A stretch of DNA of 64,000 nt, taken from contig NZ_CP048000.1 of the NCBI RefSeq assembly GCF_009931695.1, positions 2,125,501-2,189,500 of the forward strand, written 5' to 3'. This document shows positions 17,209 to 25,739 of this stretch, one piece after another (the stretch's first letter is position 1; each line of letters begins with the position of its first letter). The DNA comes from Anaerocolumna sedimenticola. Its GTDB lineage: Bacteria > Bacillota > Clostridia > Lachnospirales > Lachnospiraceae. Made by a program: the position numbers and the translations under genes. A model generated the notes under the pieces. The model saw nothing but the letters and a program-made list of their open reading frames with translations, searched no databases and was not told the origin of the DNA.

Positions 17209-17325
17209 ATTTTACACCTATTGCATATCACAGACTTGTCTGTGATTTTGCCACAAATAAAAATGAGTGAAAGAATCTCTTCGTGGCAGCCTTTCTTAGT
17301 TTATTTATTTTTTCAGTGAGTCATC
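17209..17325 (-). promoter_or_regulatory. Pseudoknotted leader element, copy F (GNAT gene, minus strand)
   Basis: Read on the minus strand: GAAAGGCTGCCAC, GATTCTTTCACTC, TTTGTGGCA, then P3 ATCACAG/CTGTGAT (17227-17246) and the tail TATGCAATAGGTGTAAAAT running into the ATG. P2 is GCCAC/GTGGC (17250-17254 with 17283-17287). The 5' partner of P1 is poorly kept here, so this copy may be degenerate. Confidence 0.6.
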
Positions 17326-17603
17326 CTAAAAGCTTTAATATTTTTATATTAAGGTATCATACTCAAATTAATAATAAAAGAGAAAGAACAGTTATAATTA
17401 AATACAGACCTGCGTAGCAGGTATAAGGTTATAAGCAGCAGTTAGCGGACCTAAGAATATCCGCTTTGACTCGTTCATACATAAAAAATTTGCTTGTCTG
17501 GTAAAAAAGTGAAAGATTTTTTTATTAAAATGTGGTAAAATAAATTAGATTATGAAATATTATATAAAACAAAACAGAATTAATCATTTAGGAGGATTTA
17601 TAA
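17326..17603. other. Intergenic region between leader F and rmlA
   Basis: No gene seen. It holds two small hairpins, ACCTGC/GCAGGT (17406-17420) and AGCGGA/TCCGCT (17445-17465), and an AT-rich stretch likely to contain the rmlA promoter (TAAAAT near 17536). AGGAGG (17591-17596) serves rmlA. Confidence 0.5.
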
Positions 17604-18473
17604 ATGAAAGGAATTATTCTGGCCGGCGGTTCCGGAACCAGGTTATACCCGGTAACAAAGGCAGTATCAAAGCAAATACTTCCGATTTATGATAAACCAA
17701 TGATTTACTATCCCCTCTCTATATTGATGTTATCAGGTATCAGGGAGGTACTGATTATCTCAACACCAAGGGATTTACCGGTTTTTGAAGAATTACTGGG
17801 AGATGGAAGCCAGCTTGGTATGGAACTCTCTTATGAAGTACAGACCGAACCAAAAGGATTGGCGGAAGCTTTTATCATAGGCGAAAAGTTTATCGGCAAT
17901 GACAGAGTTGCGCTGATTTTAGGTGATAATATATTTTATGGCAGAAGTTTTACGGCAACCCTGCAAAAAGCCACGGAAAGAGAACATGGGGCTACTATAT
18001 TCGGCTATTATGTTAGAGAACCGAAAGCATACGGTGTGGTAGAATTTGATGCGGCGGGGAATGCCGTATCGATAGAAGAAAAACCGGAGAAACCGAAATC
18101 AAATTATGCGGTGCCGGGGTTGTATTTCTATGACAACCGGGTTATAGAGATCGCTAAAAGTATTAAGCCCTCCGCAAGAGGAGAGCTTGAGATAACGGCA
18201 GTAAATAATGTTTATTTAGAATTAGGTGATTTGAAAGTAGAAACCTTAGGCAGGGGAATGGCTTGGCTGGATACGGGAAATCATGACTCCCTGCTGGATG
18301 CATCCAACTATGTAGCGTCTATTCAGAAAAGACAGGGACTTTATATTTCCTGCATAGAAGAAATTGCGTATAAAAAAGGATATATTAATAAGGAACAACT
18401 GTTAAAACTTGCAGAGCCTTTACTAAAAACAGAATACGGCAAGTATCTGGTTGAAGTAGCTAATGGACTGTAA
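17604..18473 (+). CDS. rmlA: Glucose-1-phosphate thymidylyltransferase
   Basis: First step of dTDP-L-rhamnose synthesis: glucose-1-phosphate plus dTTP gives dTDP-glucose. The N terminus has the nucleotidyltransferase signature [11 protein letters not shown]. Further landmarks are [26 protein letters not shown] with the metal-binding aspartate, and [19 protein letters not shown]. Length 289 is standard. AGGAGG stands 8 nt before the ATG. First of four rml genes in the order A-C-D-B, feeding rhamnose-containing cell-surface polysaccharide. Confidence 0.97.
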   Translation: MKGIILAGGSGTRLYPVTKAVSKQILPIYDKPMIYYPLSILMLSGIREVLIISTPRDLPVFEELLGDGSQLGMELSYEVQTEPKGLAEAFIIGEKFIGNDRVALILGDNIFYGRSFTATLQKATEREHGATIFGYYVREPKAYGVVEFDAAGNAVSIEEKPEKPKSNYAVPGLYFYDNRVIEIAKSIKPSARGELEITAVNNVYLELGDLKVETLGRGMAWLDTGNHDSLLDASNYVASIQKRQGLYISCIEEIAYKKGYINKEQLLKLAEPLLKTEYGKYLVEVANGL

Positions 18474-18557
18474 TTAGTATTAACCTGACTAAACATAAAC
18501 AAAATTGGGTACTGCAAGGATGGATGTGCAGTATAGGAAAATACAACAGGAGAAATT

Positions 18558-19115
18558 ATGGGACAATTTAATTTTATCAAATGTAATATCGAAGGTTTAT
18601 ATCTTATTGAACCAAAATGCTTTGAAGACAGCCGCGGATACTTTATGGAAACATATAATTATCAGGATTTTGAGGCAGCAGGACTAAATCAGGTTTTTGT
18701 TCAGGATAATCAATCCAAATCTATAAAAGGGGTACTGAGGGGACTTCATTATCAAAAGAAACATCCCCAGGGGAAACTGGTTCGGGTATTAAAGGGGAAA
18801 GTATTTGATGTTGCCGTGGATTTACGGCCTGGTTCCAAGACATACGGTAAATGGTATGGGGAGATCCTATCGGAAGAAAATAAAAGACAGCTTTATGTTC
18901 CGGTAGGGTTTGCCCATGGATTTTTAGTACTTTCCGATGAAGCAGAATTCGCATACAAATGTACTGACTTTTATCATCCGGAAGATGAGGGCGGAATTAT
19001 ATGGAATGACCCGGACCTGGATATAACATGGCCCATAGAGGATGGTATGGATTTAACTATTTCCGAAAAAGATAAGGAGCAGATCAGATTCTGCGAATTA
19101 GACAACGAAAAATGA
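18558..19115 (+). CDS. rmlC: dTDP-4-dehydrorhamnose 3,5-epimerase
   Basis: Epimerises C3 and C5 of dTDP-4-keto-6-deoxyglucose. The 185-residue cupin has ESRGYF-like EDSRGYFMETYN, the catalytic histidine segment VLRGLHYQKKHPQGKLVRV, and PVGFAHGFLVLSD. AGGAGA precedes the ATG. It lies 84 nt after rmlA in the same direction. Confidence 0.96.
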   Translation: MGQFNFIKCNIEGLYLIEPKCFEDSRGYFMETYNYQDFEAAGLNQVFVQDNQSKSIKGVLRGLHYQKKHPQGKLVRVLKGKVFDVAVDLRPGSKTYGKWYGEILSEENKRQLYVPVGFAHGFLVLSDEAEFAYKCTDFYHPEDEGGIIWNDPDLDITWPIEDGMDLTISEKDKEQIRFCELDNEK

Positions 19116-19261
19116 TTTGAGGGTCCGATGTATTCATAGTGGCGCCAAAATCCTGGCATGGGAATTTGACTCTTGAATCAAGAATACAAAGTATAGGAAA
19201 TATTTTAGTTGGGGATGGGGGAAAACGTTAAGAACCCTGGTGGTACGGAAAAGAGGTTAAA

Positions 19262-20140
19262 ATGGAACGAAGAATTGTAATAACAGGTGCTAATGGCCAG
19301 TTGGGGCGGGCATTAAACCAAGTACTGAAAGAACGAACAGATTTAACAGTTGTTAATACCGATACAGGAGAACCTACCGCATATTGTCCCATTATATTAG
19401 ACATTACCAATTCTGTTGCGGTTATGAATTTAGTACAGGAGATAAAACCTGAGATTATAATAAATTGCGCTGCTCATACTGCTGTGGATTTATGTGAAAG
19501 TGATCAGGATAGGGCTTACCGTATTAACGCAATCGGTCCTAAGAATCTGGCAGCAGCAGCCAGTGCCCTGGACGCAAAACTAATTCACATATCAACGGAT
19601 TATGTATTTGACGGTGAGGGAGATACACCTTATACGGAAGAGTCTATAACCAACCCCCAAAGCGTATATGGTAGCACAAAACTGGCGGGAGAAGAGTTTG
19701 TTAAAGATCTTTGCGAAAAATATTGTATTTTACGAACAGCCTGGTTATACGGCGACGGAAAAAATTTTGTTAAAACGATGTTAGCTTTAGCAGAAAAACA
19801 AAATGATATTAAGGTGGTAAGTGACCAGTATGGATCACCTACCAGTGCACTGGAGCTTGCCAGGGCTATTACCTTTTTAATTGATAACGACGGTTTTGGT
19901 GTATATCATGCAACTTGTGAAGGAAAAACAACCTGGTATGAATTTGCAATGGAGATATTCCGATTAGCAGGAATAAATGTAACAGTAACACCAATCACAA
20001 CAGACGAATATAAAGCACCTGCTAAACGTCCGAAGTACTCTGTATTAGAAAATGAGAAACTAAAAGCTGCGGGATATCATATGAAATCCTGGCAGGAAGC
20101 ACTACAGGAATATATGGAACAAATATTAATCAGGAGGTAA
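19262..20140 (+). CDS. rmlD: dTDP-4-dehydrorhamnose reductase
   Basis: Final step: NAD(P)H-dependent reduction to dTDP-L-rhamnose. The 292-residue short-chain dehydrogenase starts with TGANGQLGRAL (Rossmann loop). It shows INCAAHTAVDLCE, HISTDYVFDG and the catalytic YGSTKLAGE (YxxxK), then RTAWLYG. GAGG lies before the ATG. A 146-nt gap from rmlC holds no recognisable signal; rmlB begins 5 nt after its stop. Confidence 0.96.
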   Translation: MERRIVITGANGQLGRALNQVLKERTDLTVVNTDTGEPTAYCPIILDITNSVAVMNLVQEIKPEIIINCAAHTAVDLCESDQDRAYRINAIGPKNLAAAASALDAKLIHISTDYVFDGEGDTPYTEESITNPQSVYGSTKLAGEEFVKDLCEKYCILRTAWLYGDGKNFVKTMLALAEKQNDIKVVSDQYGSPTSALELARAITFLIDNDGFGVYHATCEGKTTWYEFAMEIFRLAGINVTVTPITTDEYKAPAKRPKYSVLENEKLKAAGYHMKSWQEALQEYMEQILIRR

Positions 20141-20145
20141 TTAAC

Positions 20146-21219
20146 TTGAAGACATACCTTGTAACCGGAGGAGCCGGTTTTATCGGATCCAATTATATTC
20201 AGTATATGTTTAACAAATATAATGAGTCGATTCGTATTATTAATGTAGATAGTCTGACCTATGCCGGAAATCTTGAGAATTTAATATCCGTAAAAGACAG
20301 GGAGAATTATATCTTTATCAAGGAAGATATCTGTAATAAAGAAGCGATTCATAAAATATTTACAGATTATGAAATTGACAGGGTTGTACATTTTGCAGCA
20401 GAAAGCCATGTAGACCGCAGTATCCGTAATCCGCAGGTTTTTGTAAATACCAATGTTATGGGTACATTGAATTTGTTAGATGCCGCTAAATGTGTTTGGG
20501 AAACGAATGATGGATACAAAGAAGATAAAAAGTATCTTCAGGTATCTACAGATGAAGTATACGGTTCACTGGAAGAGGAGTCCGGCTATTTTTATGAAAC
20601 AACTCCGATTGATCCCCACAGCCCGTATTCAGCAAGTAAAGCATCGGCGGATATGTTAGTAAAGGCTTACATAGATACTTTCCACTTTCCTGCCAATATT
20701 ACCAGATGCAGTAACAATTACGGACCTTATCAATTTCCTGAAAAACTGATTCCTTTAATGATTAATAATGCACTAAATGGTAAGAAACTTCCGGTTTACG
20801 GGGATGGTAAAAATGTAAGGGATTGGCTTTATGTTATGGACCATGCCAAAGCAATTGATATGGTTATGGAAAAAGGCAGACTTGGCCAGGTGTATAATGT
20901 CGGCGGTCATAATGAGAAACAAAATATTGAAATCATTGATCTGATTATTGGTACCCTTACGGAGCTGTTACCGGAGGGAGATTCACGAAAAGCTCATATT
21001 AATAAAGAACTGATTCAATATGTGGAAGACAGGAAAGGTCATGATAGAAGATATGCCATTGCTCCGGACAAAATTAAAGCGGAAATCGGCTGGGAACCGG
21101 AGACTATGTTTGCAGAGGGAATCCGTTTAACGATAGAATGGTACCTGAATAATAAAGAGTGGATGTCCCACGTAACAAGCGGTGATTATCAAAAATATTA
21201 TCAGGAGATGTATAAATAA
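20146..21219 (+). CDS. rmlB: dTDP-glucose 4,6-dehydratase
   Basis: Second step of the pathway, converting dTDP-glucose to the 4-keto-6-deoxy sugar with tightly bound NAD. The 357-residue extended SDR has TGGAGFIGSNY, FAAESHVDRSI, VSTDEVYGSLEE, the YSASKA catalytic motif and RCSNNYGPYQFPEKLIP. Translation begins at a TTG (20146), 7 nt after CAGGAGG; no better ATG exists because MKTYLVTGG is the conserved start. Last gene of the rml operon; a terminator follows. Confidence 0.97.
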   Translation: MKTYLVTGGAGFIGSNYIQYMFNKYNESIRIINVDSLTYAGNLENLISVKDRENYIFIKEDICNKEAIHKIFTDYEIDRVVHFAAESHVDRSIRNPQVFVNTNVMGTLNLLDAAKCVWETNDGYKEDKKYLQVSTDEVYGSLEEESGYFYETTPIDPHSPYSASKASADMLVKAYIDTFHFPANITRCSNNYGPYQFPEKLIPLMINNALNGKKLPVYGDGKNVRDWLYVMDHAKAIDMVMEKGRLGQVYNVGGHNEKQNIEIIDLIIGTLTELLPEGDSRKAHINKELIQYVEDRKGHDRRYAIAPDKIKAEIGWEPETMFAEGIRLTIEWYLNNKEWMSHVTSGDYQKYYQEMYK

Positions 21220-21248
21220 GCCGGACACTCCGTATCTGAGATAATAAT

Positions 21249-21344
21249 AATCCGGGAGATACTTAATCGGTATTACCTGCTAAGAGAATGAATGGATTCT
21301 TTCTGATCTGCAGTGAATAACAAGAAGTACCACCCGGATTTTTT
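21249..21344 (+). terminator. Probable terminator of the rml operon
   Basis: AATCCGGG (21249-21256) pairs with CCCGGATT (21333-21340) and TTTTTT follows. The intervening 76 nt contain further short pairings. Confidence 0.5.
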
Positions 21345-21480
21345 CAGCCTTTTATGCAAAACCGGGGGCTCATACATTTGAACTTTAATTTATACGGTAT
21401 AGTTAATAATTAGTAGATTATTATTAGTATGGATTACCTGAGATAAAGCCTTATTTGTTTCACTATTGTCTTGTGCTTTA

Positions 21481-21999
21481 TTATAAGTACAGATTCATTA
21501 AATAGGCATCATAATACTGATTGCTAATTTTAAAAAATTTTTCATAGGTTCCTATCTTAATAAAGCCTAATTTTTCATATAAGTGGATTGCTTTCTCATT
21601 ATCAGATTTTACTTCTAACTGTATCACTTCTATATTTGCATTTTCCTTCCCAAATTTTATTAACTCTTTCATCATTGCGGTTGCTATGCCTTGGCCCCAA
21701 AAGGATTTTTTTACGGAAACAGCTATTTCGCCTCTATGTGCAATCCTGGCTTTGGAATAACCGGACAAAGATCCGACAGATACAATTTCACCATTAATTT
21801 TTCCAAGCAGCATAATGGATTTAGTAGAATTATTCATACTTGAAATAAAGGACTGTTCCTGCTCGACCGATAACTTAAATTCCCCTTTGCCAAATAATAA
21901 ATTATCACTTTCGCCCCCGATTAAATTTAAATATTCCATGATTGCCTCGGCATCTTCTAAGCCGGCTTTAATAATAGATAAGCCATCTTTATTAATCAT
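21481..21999 (-). CDS. GNAT-family N-acetyltransferase
   Basis: A complete 172-residue GNAT protein. The acetyl-CoA loop is in VKKSFWGQGIATAMMKELI, followed by VIQLEVKSDNEKAIHLYEKL and GFIKIGTYEKFF, typical of RimI/PhnO-type enzymes. The acceptor is unknown. The start (21999) has AAAGGAG about 7 nt upstream on the minus strand. A MITE-like element lies just upstream. It is a stand-alone gene convergent with the rml operon. Confidence 0.9.
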   Translation of the reverse strand: MINKDGLSIIKAGLEDAEAIMEYLNLIGGESDNLLFGKGEFKLSVEQEQSFISSMNNSTKSIMLLGKINGEIVSVGSLSGYSKARIAHRGEIAVSVKKSFWGQGIATAMMKELIKFGKENANIEVIQLEVKSDNEKAIHLYEKLGFIKIGTYEKFFKISNQYYDAYLMNLYL

Positions 22000-22027
22000 A
22001 TATACTCCTTTCTCGCTTAAAAATCAT

Positions 22028-22180
22028 ATAGGTTAATTGCGAAACTATATAGTTCTCTGAATATCCCATGCAATTAATACGAATTCCATAGCTTCAGTTG
22101 CCCTCTGGGCAAGATTCAGCTCTGAAACTGTATTAATTGTATGGGACAAATATAATAATGGCGTTTCGCAATTACCTATT
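22028..22180. mobile_element. MITE-like element, full copy 2
   Basis: Bounded by AGGTTAATTGCGAAACT and the complementary GTTTCGCAATTACCT. Nested inside are CCCATGCAATTAATAC pairing with GTATTAATTGTATGGG and a central TTGCCC/GGGCAA hairpin, so nearly the whole 153 bp can fold into one long stem. It shares extended identity with 44084-44234. No transposase is encoded. Confidence 0.75.
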
Positions 22181-22555
22181 AAAATTCATATCTTTCTAAT
22201 ATGCTACCATATTTTCCATAACTTTGTCAAATAGCATAAAACTTTATTTAATATTTTGTAATATATTTAAAAAGAATTGCAATTTGTTAACTGAATTGTA
22301 ACTTATTTAATAGAATTTCAAGGTTGTTTTTATATATTTTGTCTTATTTTACCCTGGTTTAGCGATTTTTTTATGGATAATTTATGCGGGAATGGATTTT
22401 AATAGCTTGCAATTTTAATTTACATATGATATAATTATTACATAATTATTAAATGATTATTACCCAATCTTAATACATGTTCGAAATTTGTAATAATTTG
22501 ATGGTTATAACTAGGAATGACTTAAATAAAATTAAGCCGTTAAAAGGAGACTATT
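22181..22555. other. AT-rich intergenic region before the cell-wall hydrolase
   Basis: No gene or RNA recognised. The sequence is very AT-rich with several TATAAT-like hexamers; AAAGGAG at 22542-22548 serves the next gene. Confidence 0.5.
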
Positions 22556-23401
22556 ATGAAATTCAGAAAGTTACTATTGTGTATGTTTGCAGGAATTGCT
22601 TTAACAAGTTTTGCGAATGTATACACATATGCAGCAGAAGAAGATAATATTGTTACAGAAGATACTACAATACAAGATACTACCATAGATACAACAGCTG
22701 CTAATGAGGCTGTAACGAATAATACAGAAGTTGTTAATGGTACAACGGGCACAGATACAACTGTTACAGACACCCAAAGTACAGAAGCTGTTTTACCAGG
22801 GACAACAGAAGTTCCGGCTGAAGTTAACAATGTAAGTGCTACGACGGATACTCAGGCAGAAGAAGATAAAAAAGCGGAAGAAGAAAAGGCCGCTAAGGAA
22901 GCCCAGAAGAAAGCAGAAGCTGCTAAAAAGGCAGAAGAAGCAAAAAAAGCAGCTGCGAAAGCAGAAGCTAAAAAGAAAGCAGAAGCTGCTAAAAGAGCAG
23001 AAGAAACAAAATATTCGAAATCTGATTTAAGATTATTATCTGCTTTAATTTACTGTGAAGCTAACGGAGAATCCTATAATGGTAAACTTGCAGTTGGTAT
23101 TGTAGTAATGAACAGAAAAAGAGCCGGAGCATTTCCGGATACAGTAAAAGGTGTAATTTATCAGAAATATCAATTCGGACCTGCATCAAACGGGGCGTTA
23201 AACAATGCCTTAGAGCAATATGATAATGGTAAATTCACATCAAGTTCTGAAAAAGAATGTATTAAAGCCGCAAAAGCTGCATTAAGCGGAACCACCAGCA
23301 TAACAGTGAATGGTTCTAAGAAGAATTTTACTAAGTATAAATATTTCAGTGGTAATTTAAGAGGCAATACATTTACTTTAGGAAATCATGAATTTAAATA
23401 A
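22556..23401 (+). CDS. Secreted SleB-type cell wall hydrolase
   Basis: The 281-residue protein has a signal peptide (residues 1 to about 27, cleavage near TYA-AEE), a Thr/Asp/Glu-rich low-complexity stretch to about 105, and a Lys/Ala/Glu coiled-coil-like segment to about 155. The C-terminal Hydrolase_2 (SleB) domain follows: LRLLSALIYCEANGES with the catalytic-type glutamate, GKLAVGIVVMNR, YQKYQFGP. SleB-domain enzymes cut peptidoglycan and often act in spore germination or vegetative wall turnover; which applies here is unknown. GAGA-type ribosome site AAAGGAG precedes the ATG. A terminator follows. Confidence 0.9.
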   Translation: MKFRKLLLCMFAGIALTSFANVYTYAAEEDNIVTEDTTIQDTTIDTTAANEAVTNNTEVVNGTTGTDTTVTDTQSTEAVLPGTTEVPAEVNNVSATTDTQAEEDKKAEEEKAAKEAQKKAEAAKKAEEAKKAAAKAEAKKKAEAAKRAEETKYSKSDLRLLSALIYCEANGESYNGKLAVGIVVMNRKRAGAFPDTVKGVIYQKYQFGPASNGALNNALEQYDNGKFTSSSEKECIKAAKAALSGTTSITVNGSKKNFTKYKYFSGNLRGNTFTLGNHEFK

Positions 23402-23410
23402 AGAATACTT

Positions 23411-23443
23411 AAGGCTGTTGAAATTCAACGGCCTTTTTTTTAA
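23411..23443 (+). terminator. Terminator after the cell wall hydrolase
   Basis: AAGGCTGTTGAA pairs with TTCAACGGCCTT (with one G-U), followed by a run of T. Confidence 0.9.
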
Positions 23444-23463
23444 CGTAAAAAATAAATTCCCTA

Positions 23464-23522
23464 TTGACAGGTTGAGACTATTGTGATAGTCTCAAGTTAT
23501 GAATTAGACTATTGCAATAGTC
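23464..23522 (+). promoter_or_regulatory. Promoter with two BlaI-type operator dyads
   Basis: TTGACA (23464-23469) and TAGTCT (23487-23492) are 17 nt apart. Dyad 1 GAGACTATTGTGATAGTCTC (23474-23493) covers the -10 region, and dyad 2 GACTATTGCAATAGTC (23507-23522) lies between the promoter and the ribosome site. Both share the half-site GACTAT, consistent with autorepression by the BlaI-like protein encoded next. Confidence 0.75.
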
Positions 23523-23538
23523 CGAAAGGAGAATAAAC

Positions 23539-23897
23539 ATGGAAATGAAACTTTTTGACTCTGAACTAAAGGTTATGGAGGTCTTATGGGAGAAAGGAGA
23601 AATTTCTGCCCGTTGTGTTGTAGAAGTACTGGCTGAACAAATTGGCTGGAATAAGAACACAACTTATACAGTAATTAAAAAATGTATTGAAAAGGGGCTA
23701 TTGAGCGTAAGGAGCCCGGCTTTATCTGCAAACCATTGGTTACAAAAGATGAAGTACAACAAAGTGAAACGGAGCAGTTAATAGATAAGATGTTTGGCGG
23801 TTCAAGTGAACTTTTCTTTTCTGCTTTTCTCAAAAATAATGGCATTTCAGAAGAGGAAGCAGAGCGCCTCGCTAAAATGATTCGGGAGGTGAAGTAA
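23539..23897 (+). pseudogene. blaI: BlaI/MecI-family repressor, frameshifted
   Basis: Frame 1 encodes the winged helix (LFDSELKVMEVLWEKGEISA, then WNKNTTYTVIKKCIEKGLL) but runs out of frame after about residue 58 and stops at 23781. The rest continues in another frame (PGFICKPLVTKDEVQQ, then the dimerisation helix IDKMFGGSSELFFSAFL, ending MIREVK at 23897, 1 nt before the next start). One missing base near 23710-23716 (GGAGCCC) explains it. The intact protein would be about 119 residues, normal for BlaI. It would repress itself and the BlaR1-like gene through the dyads upstream. Either a recent mutation or a sequencing error. Confidence 0.85.
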
Positions 23898-23898
23898 A

Positions 23899-25494
23899 AT
23901 GCTGCATTTTAGAATGGGTATGCCTCTTTATCTTATGGCTTTATATGGCAGTGTTATGATTCTTACAATTTTGATTTTAAGAGGATTATTAAAAAATAAA
24001 CTGCCTAAGCCGATTTTTCCCTTTTTATGGATCCTTGTACTAATCCGATTTCTGGTTCCCTTTTCCCTGTCCAGTCCGCTTAGTGTATCGGTACCTGAAT
24101 TAAGCTTTTTAAACCAGAAAAATGGAGCAGTTTCCATAGAGGAGGCTTTACCGCAAGCGACTGATAGCACAGAAGTCCTTGCCCCAGGAACGCTTGGTTC
24201 AGAGGAAACTGCTACAGAAGCACTTGACGCAGATAATTTGGTTATAGTAAAACCTGTTACAAAAAGTACTGCTACAGAAAGTACTGCTACAGACATAGCA
24301 CAATCTGTTGATTATTATCCGGTATTTCCTGCATTTCACCTGCTTGATACCTGGATACTTATCCTTTGTATAGGAATTGTCATAACAGCTAGTATACTGT
24401 TTTACCAGAAATGGCATTATTCTCGAAAATTGAGGGACAGTTTGTTAGTTGAACACAATGAAACCATCAACGGTATTCTGAGGGAGATGGATTATGGACA
24501 TGTTCTGGTTTTTACTAATGATTACATTGCTTCTCCAATGGTTACCGGTATTTTACATCCGCGGATCTATCTGCCGGCAAGGATGGAGTTTCAGAATGTA
24601 CAGTTGCTAAAGCATATACTGACACATGAAACCATGCACATCAAACACAGAGATAACTTTACAAAAGCAGTTATGCTGCTGGCCCTTTGCCTCCACTGGT
24701 ACAATCCTCTGGTGTGGCTGATGTCGAAATGTCTTTCTGCTGATATGGAGGCCGCCTGCGATACTGCAGTTCTAAAGAACAGCAATACGGAGGAACGCCA
24801 AAGCTATGCCTACAGCCTGCTTGCCATGGCTATTACAGGAAACCGTCAGACCTTGCTTTACAGTGCCTTTTCCAAAACCGAAGTAGAGAGAAGAATTCAA
24901 AATATCTTGCATTATAAAAAGGCAACTGCTTTGGTGATGGCACTTTCTATTTTTTTTGTATTTGGCAGTTTGGTAGCCTTTGCCACAGGCATTCAGGCAC
25001 CTTTCTCCAGTTATCTCAGCAGCTATTGCGGCAGTGACAATTGCAGATGGGCTGTGCAGGCAACGCTTATGAGAGATATTGCCTTAGGAGATAACCCGCA
25101 GAAGCGGGCTAACAATATAATTTTAGAGGTTATGGGAACGGAAGCTTTAAAGGATCCCGATATCCTTCGGAATAAAATAGCTGCTGCTTTAGCACGGGAA
25201 TTTAGTGTGGAAAAGGGTGCTTTCCGGATAAACCTCCAGCTAAGCCTTGATGAGCAAACCTTGGAATCGGAATATTCTGAGTGTGGAATCGGTAAGGATA
25301 AAAACGGCCTATATGTGTACAAGGATGAGCCGGTACGGGCTTATCAAGATGAAATGTTGGGCAGAATGCAAGTAAGAGATATTGGTACGGTGGATATCAC
25401 CGTAAATCGGGACCATTTGGGACAGATAATCTCGGTAACTGCTTGGCATAAGGGGATAGTGAATATGATAAACGCTCTCAGGAATTTGGATTGA
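23899..25494 (+). CDS. BlaR1/MecR1-type M56 family metallopeptidase
   Basis: A 531-residue membrane protease that in this family cleaves the partner BlaI repressor on sensing a cell-wall signal. Transmembrane segments are at about 5-28, 35-52, 150-172 and 335-355. A Thr/Ser/Ala-rich insert at about 75-135 lies between TM2 and TM3. The zinc motif HETMH is at 243-247 on the cytoplasmic side, followed by IKHRDNF and a downstream AACDTAVL. The extracellular C terminus (about 360-531) is not a penicillin-binding domain: no SxxK/KTG was seen, so the signal is probably not a beta-lactam bound covalently. It overlaps the end of the repressor region closely. Confidence 0.88.
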   Translation: MLHFRMGMPLYLMALYGSVMILTILILRGLLKNKLPKPIFPFLWILVLIRFLVPFSLSSPLSVSVPELSFLNQKNGAVSIEEALPQATDSTEVLAPGTLGSEETATEALDADNLVIVKPVTKSTATESTATDIAQSVDYYPVFPAFHLLDTWILILCIGIVITASILFYQKWHYSRKLRDSLLVEHNETINGILREMDYGHVLVFTNDYIASPMVTGILHPRIYLPARMEFQNVQLLKHILTHETMHIKHRDNFTKAVMLLALCLHWYNPLVWLMSKCLSADMEAACDTAVLKNSNTEERQSYAYSLLAMAITGNRQTLLYSAFSKTEVERRIQNILHYKKATALVMALSIFFVFGSLVAFATGIQAPFSSYLSSYCGSDNCRWAVQATLMRDIALGDNPQKRANNIILEVMGTEALKDPDILRNKIAAALAREFSVEKGAFRINLQLSLDEQTLESEYSECGIGKDKNGLYVYKDEPVRAYQDEMLGRMQVRDIGTVDITVNRDHLGQIISVTAWHKGIVNMINALRNLD

Positions 25495-25585
25495 ATGATT
25501 CAGTGTGGACTTCCGGTTCAGGAGCGTCAACGACCATAACTCAGGGTACTGAAAGAAACCAGCCATAGTAGAGGAGATCATTATT

Positions 25586-25684
25586 ATGGATAATCATCAG
25601 CTTAAAATATTCGTCCTCTTCACCATGTTATTTGACCATGTTGTCAGAATTTTTCCGTTGTGGGAATTGTTATCACTGATTTGA
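25586..25684 (+). pseudogene. Possible TraX-like N-terminal remnant
   Basis: A 32-codon frame behind GAGGAG: it starts MDNHQLKIFVLFTMLFDHVV and stops soon after. The pattern QLK-hydrophobic-TMLxDH resembles the first helix of TraX-family membrane proteins. The rest of the gene is absent, so this is a fragment or a chance small frame. Confidence 0.3.
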
Positions 25685-25739
25685 ATAAATATATAGATTC
25701 ACAATTAGTAAAGTTTTTAAGAAGAGGGTGAGGAAGGTC

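Noticed and set aside
22836-23030. Very Lys/Arg-rich frame inside the cell wall hydrolase
   Set aside because: Out-of-frame shadow of the Lys/Ala/Glu-rich linker of the hydrolase.
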